From assembly GCA_036642795.1 (NCBI GenBank), contig JAVXTH010000032.1, forward strand, positions 1 through 16,172: a DNA stretch of 16,172 nucleotides. The letters are read 5' to 3'. Made by a program: the position numbers and the translations under genes. This DNA comes from JAVXTH01 sp036642795 (GTDB lineage: Bacteria > Bacillota_I > Bacilli_A > Erysipelotrichales > Erysipelotrichaceae). Positions 7,049 through 12,898 of the stretch are shown in pieces (position 1 is the stretch's first letter; each line of letters opens with the position of its first letter). The notes beneath the pieces are model-generated. The model saw only the letters and a list, made by a program, of their open reading frames with translations, ran no database searches and was not told the DNA's origin.

Positions 7049-7357
7049 ATGAAGGATGATTTATTAAGTAATAATCCCTTGCGATTTGAAAGCAATCCCT
7101 ATCATAATGTGGTCTTAAAAGATCGTAAGTTATTGGAAATAACGGGAGTGAAGCAAATTGATAGTTTTGATGCGAATGAATTTCTCATGGAAACAGCACA
7201 AGGATGGATGGTGGTACAAGGAAAAGATTTAACGTTAGATAAACTAGATAGTGAACGAGGCGATGTTGTCATTCGTGGATTAATTGATGGAATGTCGTAC
7301 GTGACAAACAAAAAAGGCGGGAGTCGCGAAACCCTGATTTCTAAATTATTTAAATAA
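7049..7357 (+). CDS. yabP: Sporulation protein YabP
   Basis: This 102-aa protein belongs to the YabP/YqfC family. The characteristic track is 'NVVLKDRKLLEITGVKQIDS', then 'ETAQGWMVVQGKDLTLDKLD', then 'GDVVIRGLIDGMSYV'. In Bacillus it is a sporulation protein made in the mother cell; its molecular function is unsettled. There is no signal peptide or membrane span. Its stop codon overlaps the yabQ start (TAATGA, 7355–7360), so the two are translationally coupled, as expected for a functional pair. The AGGACGG ribosome site is moderate. It follows the inverted zinc-ribbon gene and must have its own promoter; a sigma-E-like candidate is present. Confidence 0.9.
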   Translation: MKDDLLSNNPLRFESNPYHNVVLKDRKLLEITGVKQIDSFDANEFLMETAQGWMVVQGKDLTLDKLDSERGDVVIRGLIDGMSYVTNKKGGSRETLISKLFK

Positions 7358-7764
7358 TGATATTGGCAAATCAAATACAAGCGATTCTTTATCATTTAAT
7401 GATGGGTATTTGTTATGGCCTTTCCTATTCTTTCTTTATGTATATTACCTTAGCTTACCATCGTAAAATAGGTAAAGCAATATTAGAAATTCTATTTCAT
7501 TGTTTGTATACGATTCTCATGTTTTATGGGCTTTATCAAATAAATGGAGGCATCACCAATGGCTATTTAATCCTTATTTTTATGATTGGAATATGGATTT
7601 TCTATCATTTTTATTTTTCAATGATGCAAAGATGTTATCGAATTATATCTAGATTATTATATCCGATTACACATGGGTTAAAACAACTTAAAAAGCGCTT
7701 CTTAGCTTGTTTAAAGAAAAGATTAAGCCATATTAAAAATAAAAGCAAAATATCAAAGAGTTAA
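7357..7764 (+). CDS. yabQ: Spore cortex/coat membrane protein YabQ
   Basis: This 135-aa integral membrane protein has hydrophobic spans at about residues 8–34, 43–62 and 67–89. A strongly basic tail rich in KKR and K follows (about 105–135) and probably stays in the cytoplasm. YabQ in Bacillus is a mother-cell protein needed for spore cortex formation. The assignment rests on size, topology and position between yabP and divIC, and less on sequence, because the family is weakly conserved. Its start overlaps the yabP stop by one base, with no independent strong ribosome site. An AT-rich stem (7749–7757 with 7775–7783) follows without a T tail. Confidence 0.82.
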   Translation: MILANQIQAILYHLMMGICYGLSYSFFMYITLAYHRKIGKAILEILFHCLYTILMFYGLYQINGGITNGYLILIFMIGIWIFYHFYFSMMQRCYRIISRLLYPITHGLKQLKKRFLACLKKRLSHIKNKSKISKS

Positions 7765-7842
7765 TTCATTACTTTTTGATATTACATAAAAATTCCACCT
7801 AAAAATTAATTGATATTTTGATCGTTATAAATACGGCATAGC

Positions 7843-7870
7843 TTGTAAATTATAGAATGTTTGTTATAAT
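7843..7870 (+). promoter_or_regulatory. Vegetative promoter of divIC
   Basis: TTGTAA (7843–7848), a 16-base spacer and an extended -10 TGTTATAAT (hexamer 7865–7870). It gives divIC expression independent of the sporulation genes upstream. Confidence 0.75.
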
Positions 7871-7909
7871 GATTAGAGAAATATAAAGTTAAAGTAAAGG
7901 AGGGATTGA

Positions 7910-8239
7910 ATGGATCATAACAAAAGTAAATCTAGTGGCGTAAGCAAGAAAAGAAAACGTCATCCGTTTAAGAAATTCTTATCCTTAGTTATGTTTACCG
8001 TTGCTTGCTTTCTTACCTATAATGTTGTAATGGAACTTACTACAACGGTTCAATTAAAACGAGATATCGCAGATAATGAAGCAGAATTATCTAAATTAAA
8101 TAAAGAGAGTGGAGAGCTTTCTAAAACAAAGAAGAATTTAGAAGATCCTGAATATGTAAAACGTTATGCACGTGGTAAATATATGGTTACTAAAGGTGCG
8201 GATGGTGAACAAGTATTTAAATTACCAAGTAAAGAATAA
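7910..8239 (+). CDS. divIC: Septum formation initiator DivIC (FtsB-like)
   Basis: DivIC is a bitopic division protein that joins FtsL and DivIB at the septum. The 109-aa protein has a basic cytoplasmic tail (1–22, 'KKRKRHPFKK'), one membrane span (about 23–42, 'FLSLVMFTVACFLTYNVV'), an extracellular coiled coil (about 45–78) and the conserved segment 'LEDPEYVKRYARGKYMV' typical of DivIC/FtsB. Length is normal for the family. A very strong AAAGGAGGG site precedes the ATG. It ends the conserved cluster; the Bacillus neighbour yabR is missing. A terminator follows directly. Confidence 0.93.
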   Translation: MDHNKSKSSGVSKKRKRHPFKKFLSLVMFTVACFLTYNVVMELTTTVQLKRDIADNEAELSKLNKESGELSKTKKNLEDPEYVKRYARGKYMVTKGADGEQVFKLPSKE

Positions 8240-8241
8240 GT

Positions 8242-8272
8242 AAGTGCCAATTCATTTGGTACTTATTTTTTT
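8242..8272 (+). terminator. Intrinsic terminator after divIC
   Basis: AAGTGCCAA pairs with TTGGTACTT (9 bp, one G-U) around TTCAT, followed by A and T7. It overlaps the stop codon of the convergent HNH gene. On the minus strand the tail is poor in T, so it mainly serves divIC. Confidence 0.88.
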
Positions 8273-9300
8273 ATATAAAGATGCGTGCGATGATAGTTCA
8301 TGAATTGTTTGCGTTCTTCATTCATTTCAATTTTAGTGGAAGTAGAAAGACCATAGGCAGAAGCAAAATTTGGTTTCTCCAATAAAAGCTTATTGATTAA
8401 AATATGGCCTTCTTCATCAAAAGAAATATAACCTTGATCAAATAGGTAATCATGATTGCGACAGAGTAAGAGACCATTATCATGATCAACACACTCAATG
8501 ATATGACCACAATCACGAAATGGCTTGATATGCGAGGCAATGAGTAGATGAGGAAGATCAATGCCACATAGAGCACAGCGATGATCAAATTCATGGAATA
8601 AAGTATCTTTAAAGAAACCTTGAAGGTGACGCGTTTCATCACGATCAACAGGAATACCGCTACGAGGTAAAATAGTTAATATTTCATTAAAATCAGGATA
8701 GGTAATTATTTCGTTCTTTTGATTACGATATTCAATGGTTTGATTTTCATGATGAAGCAAAGATTTAGTATATAAGCTTAATAATGTATGAGAAAGTAAA
8801 CATTCGCTTTCTTTCTCTTTTATTATATTTTTAAGATAAATGAGCATAGTCGAATTGAAATGAAATTGTTCCTTATTCGATTCAAACAAACTTGTTTGTT
8901 TGATAATTAAACTTGCCAGTTTATTATCTATGCATTCATCCAATTTGTTCCGATCTTGATATTCATTCTTTTCCAACCTATTGATAAAGAAGTTTTTAAT
9001 TGCATCCACGCTTAGATAAAGTTCAAAAAGAGCAAGTGCCTCAAGCATGGATCCATTTTCACTTGTTGCGAAGATGGTAGCGCAAGGCGAAAGATCAATC
9101 CCTCGATGAGTATCTGAAAATAGTTGAAATTCATTTGCGAATTCAAGCATTTCTTCAACATCCTTATCACCTATTTCATTCATCGTCTTATCTTGATTTT
9201 TCATTGAACAAATAGTTGCCATCATTTCTTGAGGATTCATTCCATGAATTTCTAAAAGATCCATCAAGTTTAAGATATGTTTTAAAAGTATTTTTTTCAT
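8263..9300 (-). CDS. HNH endonuclease domain protein with unknown N-terminus
   Basis: This 345-aa cytoplasmic protein has a C-terminal HNH nuclease domain (about residues 235–305): C242-x2-C245 in RCALCGI, 'ASHIKPF' with H257, 'DHDNGLLLC' with N275 and C280, and H283 in NHDYLFD. This is the HNH_2 type often found in restriction-like proteins, with zinc-binding Cys/His and catalytic residues all present. The first 230 residues match no family I know; they look helical, with two Met-rich segments. ATG 9300 is chosen because AAAGGTGG lies about seven bases upstream; an earlier in-frame ATG at 9363 would add a hydrophobic stretch encoded by promoter-like DNA. It is divergent from the AT-hook gene at 9426. 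A restriction or anti-phage role is inference; a housekeeping role is not excluded. Confidence 0.85.
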   Translation of the reverse strand: MKKILLKHILNLMDLLEIHGMNPQEMMATICSMKNQDKTMNEIGDKDVEEMLEFANEFQLFSDTHRGIDLSPCATIFATSENGSMLEALALFELYLSVDAIKNFFINRLEKNEYQDRNKLDECIDNKLASLIIKQTSLFESNKEQFHFNSTMLIYLKNIIKEKESECLLSHTLLSLYTKSLLHHENQTIEYRNQKNEIITYPDFNEILTILPRSGIPVDRDETRHLQGFFKDTLFHEFDHRCALCGIDLPHLLIASHIKPFRDCGHIIECVDHDNGLLLCRNHDYLFDQGYISFDEEGHILINKLLLEKPNFASAYGLSTSTKIEMNEERKQFMNYHRTHLYIKK

Positions 9301-9321
9301 AGCGATTCCACCTTTAAATCC

Positions 9322-9327
9322 ATTATA
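9322..9327 (-). promoter_or_regulatory. Possible -10 of the HNH gene
   Basis: TATAAT on the minus strand, preceded directly by TG. The -35 is weak. The transcript would start near 9315, so the ribosome site would lie almost at the 5' end. Confidence 0.4.
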
Positions 9328-9425
9328 CATTACATTTAATAAAAAAATAATATAAGTTCCCATAATGCGACGACCTTCGACAAATAAAACAATTACAATG
9401 TAAGGAAAGAAGGAGAGTGGATAAA

Positions 9426-10109
9426 ATGAAAGGTCCAGGAATTAAAGATTACTTAGCAGCAATCGATTTACGTTTAGAAGCAGCAAAAGCACGAGGTGAA
9501 AAAGTCTTAATGCTTTCTTCAAAGGTTTTACATAGTGAGGTTTCAATGAATCATGCGACGATGCCAACCTGTTGCCAAGCCATTTATAAGAGAATGAGGG
9601 AAGGAGATATCATAACCCAAAGACCAAAAGGTTCAACCGGGTTTGGTTCCCATCTAAATGTTATTTTTGACTTAACAAAGGAAGAGCGAGCTTTGATGTT
9701 TCCGGCAAAGAAAAGAGGAAGACCAGCAAAGAGTGAAGCCGAGAAACAAGCAAATCGTAGAGCTAAGATGAAGCGAAACAGTGAAGATTTAAGTAAGTTG
9801 ATTAAATCATGGTTAGGTGAACATGGATGGAACTATGAAGAACATAAAGATTATATTGAAGCTTATCATGATGAGAAGAAATGGATTATAAATGTTCAAG
9901 GAATAAAAAGAGGAAGAAAACAAACCTTACCAGTTAAATTAAGTGAAGTAATTAAACGTATTGATAATGAGAAAACACATTATAGTATTGCATTTAATGA
10001 TTCACTTACGTATCGACGTCAATGGAATGACATTCCCCAACATGTGAAAGAACAATTAAATATGAGTGTTATTCTTGCGGATAAAAAAGGAAATATCATT
10101 GAATTATAA
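9426..10109 (+). CDS. AT-hook protein, possible winged-helix and nuclease-like fold
   Basis: I do not recognise this 227-aa protein as a named gene. Residues about 25–85 ('SSKVLHSEVSMNH...MPTCCQAIYKRMREGD...FGSHLNVIFDL') resemble a small winged-helix DNA-binding module seen with HNH proteins (from memory, low certainty). Residues 95–102 are a canonical AT-hook, KKRGRPAK, followed by a basic linker. The C-terminus (about 125–227) looks like a PD-(D/E)xK-type fold with 'KWIINVQG' and 'YSIAFNDSLTYRRQWNDIP', but the expected ExK is NVQ (156–158), so catalysis is doubtful. ATG 9426 is supported by AAGGAG about ten bases upstream; GTG 9417 is one base from that site and is rejected. It is divergent from the HNH gene, suggesting a functional pair. 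Confidence 0.75.
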   Translation: MKGPGIKDYLAAIDLRLEAAKARGEKVLMLSSKVLHSEVSMNHATMPTCCQAIYKRMREGDIITQRPKGSTGFGSHLNVIFDLTKEERALMFPAKKRGRPAKSEAEKQANRRAKMKRNSEDLSKLIKSWLGEHGWNYEEHKDYIEAYHDEKKWIINVQGIKRGRKQTLPVKLSEVIKRIDNEKTHYSIAFNDSLTYRRQWNDIPQHVKEQLNMSVILADKKGNIIEL

Positions 10110-10158
10110 AGTGAATTAAATTGTGAGCGGTTTCGAAAGAAAATAAAACGATTTCTAT

Positions 10159-10187
10159 TTGTATTATGAAAGGCAATGCCTTATAAT
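10159..10187 (+). promoter_or_regulatory. Promoter of thiT
   Basis: TTGTAT (10159–10164), a 17-base spacer and TATAAT (10182–10187). A perfect 13-bp inverted repeat, AAGGCA-A-TGCCTT (10170–10182), lies in the spacer and touches the -10. The transcript would start near 10194, just before the riboswitch. Confidence 0.65.
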
Positions 10188-10195
10188 AGGAAAGT

Positions 10196-10281
10196 CAAGA
10201 CAGGGGCGCCATCGGCTGAGATGTGTGCACAACACAGTCCCTTATGACCTGATCTAGTTAATGCTAGCGTAGGGAGTCTGT
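10196..10281 (+). ncRNA. TPP riboswitch (THI element) aptamer
   Basis: The conserved core is plain: CAGGGGCGCC and CTGAGA near the start, then CCTTATGACCTGATCT, TTAATGC and GCGTAGGGA. P1 forms from AGAC (10198–10201) with GTCT (10276–10279), and P3 from TGTGT/ACACA. The aptamer binds thiamine pyrophosphate and here precedes a thiamine uptake gene, the expected target. Confidence 0.95.
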
Positions 10282-10292
10282 TACTTTTTGAT

Positions 10293-10323
10293 TTCTTACG
10301 CCTTCATCCGGAGGTGTTTTTTT
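10293..10323 (+). promoter_or_regulatory. Riboswitch expression platform: terminator that also hides the thiT ribosome site
   Basis: ACGCCTTC (10298–10305) pairs with GGAGGTGT (10310–10317) around ATCC and runs into seven T, giving a terminator whose 3' arm is the ribosome site. The T run abuts the ATG. The alternative pairing is GCGTAGGGA (10267–10275, aptamer) with TTCTTACGC (10293–10301), nine pairs including two G-U, which would break the terminator. TPP holds the aptamer strand, so TPP should switch thiT off. Confidence 0.85.
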
Positions 10324-10899
10324 ATGAATAAAACGACTAGAGTTCTTGTTTATGTAGCGGCATATGTTGGACTTGCGACGGTATTGAATTACTTAAATAC
10401 GGTCTTACCAATCCTTCAAATGCCAAATGGTGGTTCTTTGGAACTAATGGTAATTCCAATCTTTGTGGCTTCTTATCATTTAGGTTGGAAAATGGGTATG
10501 GCAGTAGGGGTATTATCATGGCTTGTGGGGACGATGTTTGGAATGAGTAACTATATGGTTTCACCCTTACAGGTATTCTTTGATTACATTGCGCCAGTTA
10601 TGGCAATTGGTCTTGCTTCCTTGTTACCTTCGTTTCATTTTGGGGAAAGAAAAATTTCAAATGTTTATATTGGAATTTTCATCGGTATGTTATTGAAATA
10701 TGCATCACAAGTTATTTCAGGAGCTTACTTTTGGCCAGGAGATGGGGCAGCCGGTAGTTTACCAGCATGGATCTTCTCACTAAGCTATAATTTTGGTTAT
10801 AATGCTCTAACATTAGGATTTGCGATTGTGCTTACACCAATTCTAATTAAGGCATTACGAACAATGAAACCAAAAGAATTTGTAGGAATTAAAGATTAA
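10324..10899 (+). CDS. thiT: Thiamine ECF transporter substrate-binding subunit ThiT
   Basis: ThiT is the membrane S-component that binds thiamine and works with a shared EcfA–EcfA'–EcfT module, which is not in this window. The 191-aa protein has about six hydrophobic spans. Family marks include 'QMPNGGSLELMVIPIFVASY', 'SPLQVFFDYIAPVMAIGL' and 'QVISGAYFW'. ATG 10324 is chosen because GGAGGTG stands seven bases upstream and the family's N-terminus begins there; an in-frame ATG at 10288 lies inside the riboswitch switch region and is rejected. The TPP riboswitch upstream independently confirms the substrate. A long hairpin terminator follows, so the gene stands alone. Confidence 0.95.
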   Translation: MNKTTRVLVYVAAYVGLATVLNYLNTVLPILQMPNGGSLELMVIPIFVASYHLGWKMGMAVGVLSWLVGTMFGMSNYMVSPLQVFFDYIAPVMAIGLASLLPSFHFGERKISNVYIGIFIGMLLKYASQVISGAYFWPGDGAAGSLPAWIFSLSYNFGYNALTLGFAIVLTPILIKALRTMKPKEFVGIKD

Positions 10900-10944
10900 A
10901 AAGAGAGGTTTTATGGAATTTTATATCCATAAAGCCTTTCTTTT
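10899..10944 (+). terminator. Long hairpin terminator after thiT
   Basis: A 19-bp stem (10899–10917 with 10926–10944, two G-U pairs) around an eight-base loop, with an A-rich 5' arm and a 3' arm ending CTTTCTTTT. The T tract is part of the stem, and the A tract overlaps the stop codon. Confidence 0.85.
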
Positions 10945-10948
10945 AAAT

Positions 10949-10962
10949 TGATAACGTTTTCA
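10949..10962 (+). promoter_or_regulatory. CcpA cre-like site upstream of gpmI
   Basis: TGATAACGTTTTCA matches every fixed position of the Bacillus cre consensus TGWNANCGNTNWCA. It is centred about 56 bp before the predicted transcript start, a position used by CcpA for activation. Confidence 0.65.
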
Positions 10963-10965
10963 TTA

Positions 10966-11006
10966 AAGTATACTTGTTGAGATTGCGATAAAATCATAGT
11001 ATACTA
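10966..11006. repeat. Two matched 10-bp palindromes around the gpmI promoter
   Basis: AAGTATACTT (10966–10975) and TAGTATACTA (10997–11006) are perfect palindromes sharing the core AGTATACT. Their centres are 31 bp apart, three helical turns. One lies just before the -35, the other covers the -10. They look like a pair of operators. Confidence 0.5.
10977..11005 (+). promoter_or_regulatory. Promoter of gpmI
   Basis: TTGAGA (10977–10982), a 17-base spacer and TATACT (11000–11005). Each hexamer differs from consensus at one base, making this the strongest two-box promoter in the window. Confidence 0.85.
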
Positions 11007-11032
11007 TTAATGAAAAATAGGAGGAACAAATT

Positions 11033-12601
11033 ATGAATAAAAGACCTGTTGTTTTAGTAGTTATGGATGGTGTTGGACTAAGCGCAAATAAACTTGGCAA
11101 CGCTGTTGAAAATGCATATACCCCTACCTTAGATCGTCTGCTTGCAGATTACCCTAATACTTCAATCAATGCCCATGGTTTAGCTGTTGGCTTACCAAGT
11201 GATGATGATATGGGAAATAGTGAAGTAGGACATAATGCTTTAGGTTGCGGACAAATATATGCACAAGGGGCAAAGCTTGTGAATGAATCAATTGAAACAG
11301 GCGATATATTTGAAAGTGAAACATGGCATGCTTTAGTAGATAATTGTAAGAATAAAACGATGCATTTCTTAGGCTTATTATCCGATGGTAATGTTCATTC
11401 TCACATCAATCATTTAAAAGCATTAATTGGCCAAGCAAAAAAAGAAGGCATTAAAGAAGTTCGTATCCATGCTTTATTAGATGGAAGAGATGTTCCAGAA
11501 ACGAGTGCTTTACTTTATTTAGAAGATATTGAAACATATATGGCTGATATGAATACAGCTGATTTCCATGCTTGTATCGCAAGTGGTGGTGGTCGTATGA
11601 GTATTACGATGGATCGTTATGAAGCCAATTGGAGTATGGTTGAAAAAGGCTGGCATACGCATGTTCTAGGCGAAGGCAGAAAATTTGCTTCCGCTAAAGA
11701 AGCAGTTGAAACTTTCCGTAAAGAAACAGGTGTGATTGACCAAGATCTTCCACCTTTCGTAATTGAAAAAGATGGCAAACCTGTTGGAACCATTGAAGAT
11801 GGCGATAGCGTGATTTTATTTAACTTTAGAGGCGATCGTGCCCAAGAGATTTCTTTAGCTTTTGATCAAGAAAACTTCGATCATTTTGATCGCATTCGCA
11901 ATCCTAAAGTAATGTATGCCGGAATGCTTCAATACGATGGAGATTTAAAGATTCCAAATAATTTCTTAGTTTATCCACCAAAGATTAAACATACATTATC
12001 TGAAAAACTTGTGAAACAAGGAATTCGTATGTATGCAATTAGTGAAACACAAAAATTTGGTCATGTGACTTATTTCTGGAATGGAAATCGTTCGGAGAAG
12101 TTCGATAATAAATTAGAAGAATTTGTTGAGATTAAATCCGATGTTGTACCTTTTGAACAACGTCCTTGGATGAAATCAGCAGAAATTAGTGATGAACTTG
12201 TAAAAGCAATTACATCAGGTAAATATGATTTCTTACGTACAAATTATCCAAATGGAGATATGGTTGGTCATACTGGTAATTATGAAGCTACGATTATCGG
12301 TGTAGAAGCAGTTGATTTAAACCTAAAACGTATTATCAAAGCAGTTGATGAGGCAAATGGTATTTTAATTGTTACGGCTGATCATGGTAATGCGGATGAA
12401 ATGTATGAAAAGTCTAAGAATCCAGATGCTGCTCCAAAAGCTAAAACATCTCATACGTTAAATAAAGTACCATTTATTATTTATGGTAAAGATGTTGAAA
12501 TAGCAGAAGGTAATTTTGGATTAGCAAATGTAGCTGCTACAGTAGCGAAGTTATTAGAAGTTGAAGCAGATGAAGTATGGCTTCCTTCCATTATTAAATA
12601 G
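11033..12601 (+). CDS. gpmI: 2,3-bisphosphoglycerate-independent phosphoglycerate mutase
   Basis: GpmI interconverts 3- and 2-phosphoglycerate in glycolysis through a manganese-dependent phosphoserine intermediate. The 522-aa length is typical. Visible marks are D12 in VVMDGVG, the phosphoacceptor S63 in MGNSEVGHN, 'SDGNVHSHINHL', 'LLDGRDVPETSA', 'GGGRMSITMDRYEANW', 'NFRGDRAQEIS', and the metal ligands in 'NGDMVGHTGNYEA', 'TADHGNADEM' and 'KTSHTLNKVPF'. AGGAGG precedes the ATG by about six bases. It is alone here rather than in the usual gapA–pgk–tpiA–gpmI–eno cluster. The upstream region holds a perfect cre motif and paired palindromes, suggesting control by carbon status. Confidence 0.98.
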   Translation: MNKRPVVLVVMDGVGLSANKLGNAVENAYTPTLDRLLADYPNTSINAHGLAVGLPSDDDMGNSEVGHNALGCGQIYAQGAKLVNESIETGDIFESETWHALVDNCKNKTMHFLGLLSDGNVHSHINHLKALIGQAKKEGIKEVRIHALLDGRDVPETSALLYLEDIETYMADMNTADFHACIASGGGRMSITMDRYEANWSMVEKGWHTHVLGEGRKFASAKEAVETFRKETGVIDQDLPPFVIEKDGKPVGTIEDGDSVILFNFRGDRAQEISLAFDQENFDHFDRIRNPKVMYAGMLQYDGDLKIPNNFLVYPPKIKHTLSEKLVKQGIRMYAISETQKFGHVTYFWNGNRSEKFDNKLEEFVEIKSDVVPFEQRPWMKSAEISDELVKAITSGKYDFLRTNYPNGDMVGHTGNYEATIIGVEAVDLNLKRIIKAVDEANGILIVTADHGNADEMYEKSKNPDAAPKAKTSHTLNKVPFIIYGKDVEIAEGNFGLANVAATVAKLLEVEADEVWLPSIIK

Positions 12602-12606
12602 AAAAC

Positions 12607-12633
12607 AAAAGCCAACGTAATTGTTGGCTTTTT
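12607..12633. terminator. Bidirectional terminator between gpmI and the micro-ORF
   Basis: AAAAGCCAAC pairs with GTTGGCTTTT (10 bp) around GTAATT. T runs follow on both strands, so it can end gpmI and the convergent minus-strand micro-ORF. Confidence 0.9.
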
Positions 12634-12641
12634 CTATGCAG

Positions 12642-12758
12642 TTAAAGTTTTGGTGTTGATAGAAAATATAAACAGGCTAAGACAAAACCAATAATCAAGA
12701 TAAAAATACCCCCATAGAAGAAAATAGATTTTAGCATAGATTCATTTATATTGTGCAT
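12642..12758 (-). CDS. Small single-span membrane protein, 38 aa, unknown
   Basis: A short frame reads MHNINESMLKS, then a hydrophobic span of about 22 residues (GGIFILIIGFVLACLYF), then STPKL and a stop codon. AGGTGAGGTG lies just upstream, with GAGGTG six bases before the ATG at 12758; a second ATG at 12764 is in frame but abuts that site. The product would be a tiny bitopic inner-membrane protein. It converges on gpmI, sharing the bidirectional terminator, and is divergent from the YitT gene. No promoter stands out. The strong ribosome site, the coherent topology and the placement argue for a real gene. Function unknown: regulator of a membrane complex or a toxin-like peptide are both possible. 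Confidence 0.6.
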   Translation of the reverse strand: MHNINESMLKSIFFYGGIFILIIGFVLACLYFLSTPKL

Positions 12759-12867
12759 GATCATCACCTCACCTATATAATAATACGATTAAGCCTAAAT
12801 AATTGTTTCATTTATGTAATATATGCAACGATAATTATTTAAGAACTATAAAAATGTGTTAGAATAG

Positions 12868-12873
12868 TATAAT
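12868..12873 (+). promoter_or_regulatory. -10 element of the YitT-family gene
   Basis: A perfect TATAAT with no clear -35. It overlaps an in-frame ATG at 12872, which therefore cannot be the translation start if the promoter is real. Confidence 0.5.
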
Positions 12874-12898
12874 GTTTGAAAAGATAGGTAGGCAAGCT

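Noticed and set aside
7102..7395. 97-codon open frame antisense to yabP
   Set aside because: No ribosome site; yabP has a clear family pattern and coupling to yabQ.
7749..7783. Terminator after yabQ (AATATCAAA/TTTGATATT)
   Set aside because: All-AT-rich stem with a 17-base loop and no T tail; also part of a repeated TTGATATT. Too weak to call.
8397..8648. Hydrophobic 83-codon frame in another minus-strand frame inside the HNH gene
   Set aside because: It runs through the HNH domain in a shifted frame; hydrophobicity is a by-product of the codon pattern.
9370..9399. Promoter for the AT-hook gene (TACAAT at 9394–9399)
   Set aside because: No acceptable -35 at 16–18 bases, so not listed as a feature, though some promoter must lie in this gap.
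10337..10564. 75-codon open frame antisense to thiT
   Set aside because: No ribosome site, and thiT is secured by family marks and riboswitch.
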